Below are positions 16,648 through 23,561 of a stretch of 64,000 nt of DNA, piece after piece. Made by a program: the position numbers and the translations under genes. Under the pieces are notes generated by a model. That model ran no database searches and was not told the origin of the DNA. It worked only from the letters and a program-made list of their open reading frames with translations. Within the stretch, counting starts at the first letter, position 1; each line of letters begins with the position of its first letter. The stretch is from contig NZ_JANYGH010000058.1 of assembly GCF_025362475.1 (NCBI RefSeq), positions 248,001 to 312,000 of the forward strand, in the 5' to 3' direction. The stretch comes from Mucilaginibacter sp. (GTDB lineage: Bacteria; Bacteroidota; Bacteroidia; Sphingobacteriales; Sphingobacteriaceae).

Positions 16648-17982
16648 ATGTCTACAATTCTCATAAAGAGTGCTACGATAGTTAATGAAAACAAGCAATA
16701 TGTTGCCGATGTTTTGGTGAAAGACGGCTTGATTGACCGGATTGACGCGCAGATAGATACCCAGGCCGATAAAGTGATTAACGCCGAGGGCTTATACCTG
16801 CTGCCGGGTTGTATTGACGACCAGGTGCATTTTAGGGAACCTGGCTTAACTTATAAAGCAGATATCCATTCAGAATCGCGTGCTGCAGTTGCTGGTGGTA
16901 TTACTTCTTTTATGGAAATGCCCAATACCGTACCCAACACTTTAACCCGGCAACTGCTTGAAGATAAATATGAGATAGCATCACGAAACTCGCTGGCCAA
17001 CTACTCGTTCTTCATGGGTGCATCCAATGACAACCTGGAAGAAGTACTGCGTACAGATACGGCTAATGTTTGTGGCATTAAAGTGTTCATGGGATCATCA
17101 ACCGGGAACATGCTGGTTGATAACCCGCAAACGCTGGAAAATCTTTTTGCCAGTTCGCCCATGCTGATAGCGGTACATTGCGAGGATGAGGCTACCATAA
17201 AAAGCAACCTGAACCACTACAAACAATTATTGGGCGAAAATATCCCGGTGAAAATGCACCCAAAGATCAGGAGTGCCGAGGCTTGTTACCTGTCATCATC
17301 AATGGCTGTTGAACTGGCAAAAAAGCATAACACCCGCCTGCATATTTTACATATATCAACCGCGCTTGAAACACATCTTTTTGATAACACTACACCCCTA
17401 AAAGATAAGCGCATTACTGCCGAGGCTTGCGTGCATCACCTATGGTTTACCGATGCGGATTATGAAACCAAAGGCAACCTGATTAAGTGGAACCCGGCCG
17501 TAAAAACCGAGGCCGACAGGGATGCTATTTTGCAGGCTGTTTTGGATGGCAAAATTGACGTTATCGCAACAGATCATGCACCGCATACCATGGAGGAAAA
17601 AGCGCTACCATATCTGCAGGCTCCGTCTGGTGGGCCCTTGGTGCAACATGCCCTGCCTGCCATGCTGGAACTTTACCACCACGGCAAAATAAGCCTCGAA
17701 CAAATTGCCGAAAAAATGGCCCATAACGTGGCTACCTGTTTCCAGTTAGATAAGCGCGGCTTTATCCGCGAAGGCTACTGGGCCGACCTGGTGCTGGTTG
17801 ACTTGAATAAACCATGGAACGTAAACAGCAGCAACATTTTATACAAATGCGGCTGGAGCCCATTTGAAGGTACTACCTTCCGTTCAAAAATAGCTTACAC
17901 CCTGGTATCAGGTAATGTAGCTTATGCTAACGGTAGTTTAGTTGAAGGTAACGTTGGTAAACGTCTGAATTTTAACAGGTAG
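16648..17982 (+). CDS. pyrC: Dihydroorotase
   Basis: A 444-residue amidohydrolase of the type I dihydroorotase group, which closes carbamoyl aspartate to dihydroorotate in pyrimidine synthesis. Visible parts are IDDQVHFREPGLT (metal and substrate loop), MEMPNT, GIKVFMGSSTGNM (the lysine likely to be carboxylated), AVHCEDE, LHILHIST and ATDHAPHTMEEK (catalytic Asp). The usual first HxH histidine is Gln here, a variant I believe is common in one dihydroorotase clade. It stands alone on the plus strand, 57 bp after the HxlR gene. Confidence 0.9.
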   Translation: MSTILIKSATIVNENKQYVADVLVKDGLIDRIDAQIDTQADKVINAEGLYLLPGCIDDQVHFREPGLTYKADIHSESRAAVAGGITSFMEMPNTVPNTLTRQLLEDKYEIASRNSLANYSFFMGASNDNLEEVLRTDTANVCGIKVFMGSSTGNMLVDNPQTLENLFASSPMLIAVHCEDEATIKSNLNHYKQLLGENIPVKMHPKIRSAEACYLSSSMAVELAKKHNTRLHILHISTALETHLFDNTTPLKDKRITAEACVHHLWFTDADYETKGNLIKWNPAVKTEADRDAILQAVLDGKIDVIATDHAPHTMEEKALPYLQAPSGGPLVQHALPAMLELYHHGKISLEQIAEKMAHNVATCFQLDKRGFIREGYWADLVLVDLNKPWNVNSSNILYKCGWSPFEGTTFRSKIAYTLVSGNVAYANGSLVEGNVGKRLNFNR

Positions 17983-18120
17983 ACGGGATTTTAATTTTAA
18001 GATTTTAGGGGTTACAGAATTTTCTGTAGCACAAAAAAGACGCTTGTTTTCCCAAAAACCTTTGTCATCCTTGAGGTATGAAATCCGGGGAATCTGGGGG
18101 AGAATTGACACCTTAAAAGG

Positions 18121-18217
18121 TTTGTCATCCTGAACGCAGTGAAGGTTCTATTCGCAGACTTACAGGGCGAAGAAGCATGGCGAATAACAGATCCTTCACT
18201 GCGTTCAGGATGACAAA
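18121..18217. repeat. Palindromic intergenic element, perfect 25-bp arms
   Basis: TTTGTCATCCTGAACGCAGT..(18121-18145) is perfectly complementary to 18193-18217. Inside, TATTCGC and GCGAATA extend the stem. The arm word GTCATCCTGAACGCAGTGAAG resembles interspersed hairpins seen between genes in related genomes. It lies between two convergent genes (pyrC and the GyrI-like gene) and could also terminate transcription. Confidence 0.85.
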
Positions 18218-18268
18218 AGTCTTTTTTGCAACAAAAGTAAAATTTGGAACATTCTCCCAATTTTAACC

Positions 18269-18736
18269 CTACCTCACTCCCACATAAATTTCCACTTCCA
18301 CATCTTGGGGGTTTTGGGCTTTTGCGCCCCAAACATCAAAATCAGCAATGTAAGTACGCTGAAGATTGCTGTTCCAGATCAGTTGCCATGCATCGGCCAC
18401 ACAGTTGGGCAGTGGGCCTTTGGCTATGTACTTTACATAATCAGCATGGGGCACAATAAGACTAATCAACCCTTCGGGAATGTTATCCAGCGAACTTACT
18501 TTACAGCCTAATACAGCTGTATAGAAGCCTGTATGGTCAGTTTCATAATCGGTGTAAACACAATAGATCTCATCGGTTAGCCGGTCTACAATTTGCAGCA
18601 ATACATTACCCTCCATAAACCTTCCCCAAAGTTCACCAATATCCTTTGCCGATTGCCCGTTTTGATTGGTCGTTCGTACCGAGATCCCCTCTAAAAAGAA
18701 CCCTTTTATATGCACATCCTCTGTTATATTTGTCAT
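18269..18736 (-). CDS. GyrI-like small-molecule-binding domain protein
   Basis: A 155-residue stand-alone effector-binding domain (GyrI-like/SHS2 fold), the ligand domain of many AraC- and MerR-type activators, here without a DNA-binding part. The pattern of IKGFFLEGISVRTTN, a central GLISLIVPHADYVKYIAKG and the final DVEVEIYVGVR is typical. The family binds or sometimes hydrolyses hydrophobic small molecules. It is the last gene of a likely minus-strand operon with a WYL regulator, an EVE protein and an SRPBCC protein. Confidence 0.82.
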   Translation of the reverse strand: MTNITEDVHIKGFFLEGISVRTTNQNGQSAKDIGELWGRFMEGNVLLQIVDRLTDEIYCVYTDYETDHTGFYTAVLGCKVSSLDNIPEGLISLIVPHADYVKYIAKGPLPNCVADAWQLIWNSNLQRTYIADFDVWGAKAQNPQDVEVEIYVGVR

Positions 18737-18818
18737 TACTATTTGTTATACTGATATATAATTAACTTTTAATCAATTTTTTATAGATATTATATAAATA
18801 ATCTCTACAACATTAAAA

Positions 18819-19241
18819 TTATTCTATCAATTTTCTTAGCTCCTCAAAAACACCCTTCCAGTTTTGTTCAGAGTGCTCTTTGGCTTCCTGGTTTTTTACG
18901 TTATCCTGGGTAATAGTCAACTTAGTTTCGCCATCGTTTTCGGCAAGACTGTAAGTAATATTGGCGTAGTTTTCGGGCTTATCTTCGGTTCCGCCCATGC
19001 TGCTCCAATAGCTATATTTTACAAACTTACCCGGATCGATGTCAAGGATTGTTCCCTTATCCTGGTATTTATTCCCGTCCCATTCACCACTAAACGTAAT
19101 GGGCTCCCCTACCTTCCAGCTCGACTCTAAATTGGTACCAAAAAAATATTCTTTAACCATTGCCGGGTCGGTGAGGCCTTGCCATACTTTGGCTGCAGGA
19201 GCTTTAAAATTAATCTCGGTATTTACTTTTAACTTTTCCAT
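18819..19241 (-). CDS. SRPBCC / AHSA1-type domain protein
   Basis: A 140-residue START-like protein. INFKAPAAKVWQGLTDPAMVKEYFFG is the usual AHSA1 opening, with WKVGEPITFSGEWDG and YSLAENDGETKLTITQDN following. The C-terminal long helix NWKGVFEELRKLIE closes the hydrophobic pocket. Members bind lipids or other hydrophobic ligands; specific functions are rarely known. It lies 20 bp downstream of the EVE-domain gene and is clearly cotranscribed with it. Confidence 0.88.
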   Translation of the reverse strand: MEKLKVNTEINFKAPAAKVWQGLTDPAMVKEYFFGTNLESSWKVGEPITFSGEWDGNKYQDKGTILDIDPGKFVKYSYWSSMGGTEDKPENYANITYSLAENDGETKLTITQDNVKNQEAKEHSEQNWKGVFEELRKLIE

Positions 19242-19261
19242 AATGCAGTGTTTTTAATTGT

Positions 19262-19702
19262 TTATTTATTGTTTACTGGTATTGATTCATCTGTTAACAT
19301 GTGCGTTTTTATCAGCCCAAAATCGTGCACGTTTATCTCAAGAAAGCCAAACCTGAAAGGGTATCCCCATGACTTTTTATTGGGGATAAAATCGAGCTCA
19401 TTTACCAAAGGCAGGATAGGCGTTTGGATACATTTGTAATAGTTCACATTGCGGCGGTATGGGATAAAATCTTCGCTCATTTTATGCTGGTACACCTCAT
19501 CATCGGCAAGCTGCCCAATGGCGGTAAATGCCTGCAACGGTTCCGTTCCGTTCATGCTTTGTTTGGGCGAATAGATGATCACCCAATCACCTGCAGCCAT
19601 GCGCCTCAATGGTGCCGGTTTGCCGTGATTGGCCTGCATAAAACCACCGGCTATGCCCCGGGATATATGATCTTTTGATACTACGGTTATCCAGTATTTC
19701 AT
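19262..19702 (-). CDS. EVE-domain protein (UPF0310)
   Basis: A 146-residue single-domain EVE protein. MKYWITVVSKDHISRGIAGG and PLRRMAAGDWVIIYSPK are the signature parts, with the aromatic cage strands in the middle (YRRNVNYYKC). EVE belongs to the PUA-like fold and in several systems recognises modified bases in DNA or RNA. Here it is the second gene after a WYL regulator. Modified-base binding is inferred from the fold only. Confidence 0.87.
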   Translation of the reverse strand: MKYWITVVSKDHISRGIAGGFMQANHGKPAPLRRMAAGDWVIIYSPKQSMNGTEPLQAFTAIGQLADDEVYQHKMSEDFIPYRRNVNYYKCIQTPILPLVNELDFIPNKKSWGYPFRFGFLEINVHDFGLIKTHMLTDESIPVNNK

Positions 19703-19799
19703 GATGTTGCTGGTTTATTACAAACAAAAACATGACCAGTATGGCCAACTAATTTTTAATTGCACAACAAAGAAATAACCGGCAAGTGACAGCAGTATG

Positions 19800-20768
19800 T
19801 CAGTAGAGATTTGTTTCCTGCAGATTTTTTTGACTGATGGCCATGATAATGGCGCAAACCCTGTCTTTTAGCGAATCCGGTTTGATGATCTCGGCCTTAT
19901 CGCCAAACATCATAAACCAACGGGCAAAACCTTCTATAGACATGGTTAAAAACGTCATCTCAATTTTATTGCCGATGGTTTTCTCTGATACAAAGCCGCT
20001 GTAATACTTTTGATGATCCAGGTAATTAGAGATTTCTTTATCTACCCTGATCACTACCAGTTCCAGGTGTTTTTCTTTGGCGGTTTGGGCGATATAGGCC
20101 TTTAGCGTTGGGTGTTTGCTGTTGTTATAAGTGGTATCGGTAACTACCAGCTTGCGGATTCTGTCAATCCTGAAATCGCGATAATCGTTACGTAAACGGC
20201 AATAGGCTATCAGGTGCCAGAAGCTATCGAGGAAAACCACGCCAACGGGTTCTACATCGCGTTTGGTAAATTCCTGGCTATGCCAGGCAAAATAATCAAT
20301 ACATAAAACCTTTTTATAAATAATGGCATCCAATATAGTTTGAATATGATCATTATTATTCCCGGCCCGTTTCTGGCTGTGGCTTTTCAACACCTCGATA
20401 CTGCCATCCAGGTTCTCCAGCGCGTCCTTTTCGGATGTTTTTAGCACCGCCCTCACCTTGTACATGGCCGATTGATATTGCGCATTGGTGGTGGCATCGG
20501 TAAGTTTTTCAACAAATTTCTCGGCGGTTAAAAAGGCTGTAGCCTCTTCGCGGGTAAACATTACGGGCGGTAAACGGTAACCATCCATAATAGAATACCC
20601 TACCCCTGCCTCGCCAATGAGCGGAATGCCGGCTTCTTCAAGCGTTCTGATATCCCTGTAAACCGTACGCAGGCTGATGTTAAAGCGTTCAGCAATATCG
20701 CCGGCTTTTACCACCCTGCGCGATTGTAACTGAATTAAAATAGCCGAAATACGGTCGATGCGGTTCAT
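19800..20768 (-). CDS. WYL-domain transcriptional regulator (YafY-like)
   Basis: A 322-residue regulator. The N-terminal helix-turn-helix (MNRIDRISAILIQLQSRRVV..., then RFNISLRTVYRDIRTLEEAG) is followed by a linker (GYRLPPVMFTREEATAF) and a WYL domain with DSFWHLIAYCRLRNDYRDFR. WYL domains bind nucleotides, nucleic-acid ends or other ligands and regulate many stress and defence loci. It heads the EVE/SRPBCC/GyrI-like group, 97 bp before the EVE gene, and probably controls it. The ligand is unknown. Confidence 0.92.
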   Translation of the reverse strand: MNRIDRISAILIQLQSRRVVKAGDIAERFNISLRTVYRDIRTLEEAGIPLIGEAGVGYSIMDGYRLPPVMFTREEATAFLTAEKFVEKLTDATTNAQYQSAMYKVRAVLKTSEKDALENLDGSIEVLKSHSQKRAGNNNDHIQTILDAIIYKKVLCIDYFAWHSQEFTKRDVEPVGVVFLDSFWHLIAYCRLRNDYRDFRIDRIRKLVVTDTTYNNSKHPTLKAYIAQTAKEKHLELVVIRVDKEISNYLDHQKYYSGFVSEKTIGNKIEMTFLTMSIEGFARWFMMFGDKAEIIKPDSLKDRVCAIIMAISQKNLQETNLY

Positions 20769-20824
20769 AGCATCAAATTAAGCAAAAAACAAGCTACATT
20801 TGTATAATTATTTCACTTACCACT

Positions 20825-21241
20825 ATGGCTACCGAACAAGACGATAAGATTATAACATTTGAGAATTATTATGATGTTATGCTGGCGCATATTGTACGCA
20901 CCAAACTGGAAGATAATGGAATAGCCTGCTTTATTGCTGATGAAAATACCATTACGGCAAACCCTATTTATAACCAGGCTATAGGTGGCATTAAATTAAA
21001 AATATTTGAACGCGACCTGGAGCGTTGCCGCGCCATACTGGCCGCCGATGGCGATTTGCACGACCAGGACCATATTGAAATAGACGAAGAAACCAATAAC
21101 CTGGTAATTTGTCCCTTTTGCGCCTCAACAAATGTTGGCCCTACCGATCCGGGTAAGTTTGCATCATTTATTTCGGTAGTATTGCCCTTTGTTAACAATA
21201 AAGCATGGCATTGTTTTAACTGCCAGCAGGATTTTGAGTAA
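20825..21241 (+). CDS. DUF2007-domain protein with C-terminal zinc ribbon
   Basis: A 138-residue protein. Residues about 8-75 form a DUF2007 (putative signal-transducing) domain, with ITFENYYDVMLAHIVRTKLE and IGGIKLKIFERDLERCRAIL. The C-terminal part has CPFC and CFNC, a zinc ribbon of the usual four cysteines. DUF2007 is a small PII-like fold of unknown role. It is divergent from the WYL regulator with a 56-bp gap, so the two may share a control region. Confidence 0.82.
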   Translation: MATEQDDKIITFENYYDVMLAHIVRTKLEDNGIACFIADENTITANPIYNQAIGGIKLKIFERDLERCRAILAADGDLHDQDHIEIDEETNNLVICPFCASTNVGPTDPGKFASFISVVLPFVNNKAWHCFNCQQDFE

Positions 21242-21309
21242 GCCTTTGCGCATTGTATCAAAACACATACAATCCTTTGCTTTTTAGCTGATTTAACTAT
21301 CTTAGCGGT

Positions 21310-22320
21310 ATGTATAACCGCCGCAAATTCATCAAAATATCAGCTGCAGGCGCCTCACTGGCAGCACTTTCAAACTCAGCCATAGCAAAAGCTATTTCAA
21401 TAACACCCGAGCCTGTTTTACCCGTAGTTATATCTACCTGGGATTTTGGGATATATGCCAATAAAGAAGCCTGGAAAACTTTAGAAAAAGGCGGTCGCGC
21501 GCTTGATGCCATTGAAGCCGGCGCTCGTATACCCGAACAAACCGACATCAGCAGCCATACTGTTGGCCGTACAGGTTTGCCTGATCGCGACGGGCATGTA
21601 ACCCTTGATTCATGCATTATGGATGAGTTTGGCAACTGCGGTTCTGTAGCAGCCATGGAAGATATTGCGCATCCCATATCGGTAGCCCGGTTGGTGATGG
21701 AAAAAACCCCGCACGTAATGCTGGTTGGCGAAGGTGCTACCCAATTTGCGGTAGAGCAGGGCATGAAAAAAGAAAAATTGCTAACGCCGGAGTCTGAAAA
21801 GATCTGGAAAGAATGGCTTAAAACGGCCAAATATGCCCCCGTAATGAATATTGAGAACGGCCACAAAGCCGGCGATAAATATAACCATGATACCATAGGT
21901 ATGCTGGCCATTGATGCCAAAGGTAATATATCTGGCGGTTGCACTACCAGCGGCATGGCCTTTAAGCTGCATGGCCGGGTTGGCGACAGCCCAATCATAG
22001 GTGCAGGTTTATATGTTGATAACGAGGTGGGTGGCGCTACATCAACCGGTGTTGGCGAGGAAGTGATTCGTAATGTAGGCAGTTTCCTGGTAGTTGAGCT
22101 GATGCGCCAGGGCATGTCGCCGGAGGATGCCTGTAAGGAAGCTGTGCATCGTATTATTAAAAAGAAGCCCGAAACTGCCAAGCAAATACAGGTAGGCTTT
22201 TTAGCCATTAATAAAAAAGGCGAATACGGTGCTTACGCCATACAAAGCGGCTTTTCATTCGCGGTATGCAATGCCGAAAAACAGGATTTGCTGATTAAGG
22301 GAAAAAGCTATTATAAATAG
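21310..22320 (+). CDS. N4-(beta-N-acetylglucosaminyl)-L-asparaginase, Tat-exported
   Basis: A 336-residue Ntn-hydrolase of the glycosylasparaginase group. The N-terminus RRKFIKISAAGASLAAL is a twin-arginine signal, so it is folded before export. The precursor cleaves itself before Thr in HDTIGMLAIDAKG to expose the nucleophile. The following GGCTTSGMAFKLHGRVGDSP and GLYVDNEVGGATSTG are family blocks. It would release GlcNAc-linked asparagine from N-glycan remnants. It follows the DUF2007 gene by 68 bp. Confidence 0.92.
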   Translation: MYNRRKFIKISAAGASLAALSNSAIAKAISITPEPVLPVVISTWDFGIYANKEAWKTLEKGGRALDAIEAGARIPEQTDISSHTVGRTGLPDRDGHVTLDSCIMDEFGNCGSVAAMEDIAHPISVARLVMEKTPHVMLVGEGATQFAVEQGMKKEKLLTPESEKIWKEWLKTAKYAPVMNIENGHKAGDKYNHDTIGMLAIDAKGNISGGCTTSGMAFKLHGRVGDSPIIGAGLYVDNEVGGATSTGVGEEVIRNVGSFLVVELMRQGMSPEDACKEAVHRIIKKKPETAKQIQVGFLAINKKGEYGAYAIQSGFSFAVCNAEKQDLLIKGKSYYK

Positions 22321-22486
22321 GTTTAACAGCCGGCAGTATGCAGTTGGCAGATATCCATGATGGGGATCAACACCAGCCCCCACGGGAGTAATATTAAATC
22401 ACAAATTAAAAACATCAACAGCTAAAAACAGTTAGCTATACATCAAACTTTTGTTCCGCTAAACTGATACTATTACATTGAAGCCC

Positions 22487-23278
22487 ATGCCCGATATCAC
22501 TAAACAAAAACATCAAAGCGGTAATCCTGTAAATCGCGTTTCGCTTGAGGTTTGCGCCAATTCCGTTACATCAGCAGTAGCTGCCCAGGAAGGTGGAGCT
22601 GTACGGGTTGAACTTTGCGAAAATTTAAAAGAAGGTGGCACTACGCCATCTGCCGGGCAAATATTATTAGCCCGAAAACTGCTTCAAATAAAATTATTTG
22701 TGTTGATAAGGCCCCGTGCCGGCGACTTTTTATACACCGATCTGGAATACGACGTGATGTGTGCTGATATCAGGTTTTGCGCCGAAGCAGGCTGCGATGG
22801 TGTGGTAATAGGTATGCTTAATGCTGATGGCACTATTGATAAGGAACGCAGCCTGGAAATGGTGCACCTTGCCAAACAACTGGGCCTTGGTGTTACCTTT
22901 CACCGGGCATTTGATATGTGTATAGACCTTTACCATGCCCTTGAAGACATTATTGACATGGGTTGCGACCGGATACTTACCTCGGGCGGTAAAAGTTCGG
23001 CAATGGAAGGCGCAACAGTTATAAATCAATTGGTGCAAAAAGCCGCGGGGCGTATAGCCATTATGCCCGGCGCCGGCGTAAGCGAAGCCAACGTTGCCGA
23101 TCTGGTTCATTTTACCGGCGTTACCGAAGTACACTCCTCAGCCCGTTTGCCTGTTCGCAGTAAAATGCAATACAAAAACGATCATATCGTGATGAGCGAT
23201 GATCCCGGTGATGAATTTACCATTGACCTTACTGATGTGGGCAGGGTTAAAAAATTGATTGAGCTGGCTAATAAATAA
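22487..23278 (+). CDS. cutC: CutC family protein
   Basis: A 263-residue TIM barrel. VSLEVCANSVTSAVAAQEGG, RVELCENLKEGGTTPS and VLIRPRAGDFLYTDLE at the N-terminal side, plus TFHRAFDMC and RILTSGG..AMEG further on, are strongly conserved CutC blocks. It was named for copper homeostasis, but the biochemical activity is not settled. The track starts at a TTG at 22478; the ATG at 22487 is preferred. It stands alone between the asparaginase gene and a palindromic repeat. Confidence 0.93.
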   Translation: MPDITKQKHQSGNPVNRVSLEVCANSVTSAVAAQEGGAVRVELCENLKEGGTTPSAGQILLARKLLQIKLFVLIRPRAGDFLYTDLEYDVMCADIRFCAEAGCDGVVIGMLNADGTIDKERSLEMVHLAKQLGLGVTFHRAFDMCIDLYHALEDIIDMGCDRILTSGGKSSAMEGATVINQLVQKAAGRIAIMPGAGVSEANVADLVHFTGVTEVHSSARLPVRSKMQYKNDHIVMSDDPGDEFTIDLTDVGRVKKLIELANK

Positions 23279-23387
23279 GAGTTAAGTAAGAATTAGATAA
23301 ATATCTTTTAGATACGTCACACGAGTTGTAAAATCCAGAGATTGTGAAGGAGAATTGACGATTTAAAAAGAGGTCTTTTAGCCAACA

Positions 23388-23496
23388 CGTCATTGCGAGG
23401 TACGAAGCAATCTCTACGCAGGACGGTCGATATGCACGTCGAACTTTTTCATTCACTCTGTAAAGCTTGGAGATTGCTTCGTACCTCGCAATGACG
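23388..23496. repeat. Palindromic intergenic element, perfect 27-bp arms
   Basis: CGTCATTGCGAGGTACGAAG.. (23388-23414) is perfectly complementary to 23470-23496. A 55-base loop lies between. The arm core GCAATGACG also occurs in degenerate form near 1740-1756, so this is an interspersed family. The rest of the 23279-23561 spacer holds only low-complexity TTCTTGACTCT-like phrases. It lies between the convergent cutC and protease-like genes. Confidence 0.87.
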
Positions 23497-23561
23497 GGTT
23501 TAGAGAAGAGGGATCAAAAATCTTGATTCTTGACTCTTAATTCTTGACTCTCTCCTCTCTT

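Noticed and set aside
18012-18332. 106-aa minus-strand ORF over the 25-bp palindrome
   Set aside because: Composition follows the palindromic repeat; the end overlaps the GyrI-like gene in another frame.
21297-22208. 303-aa ORF antisense to the asparaginase gene
   Set aside because: The opposite strand encodes a complete Ntn-hydrolase with signal and motifs; the antisense reading has no recognisable pattern.
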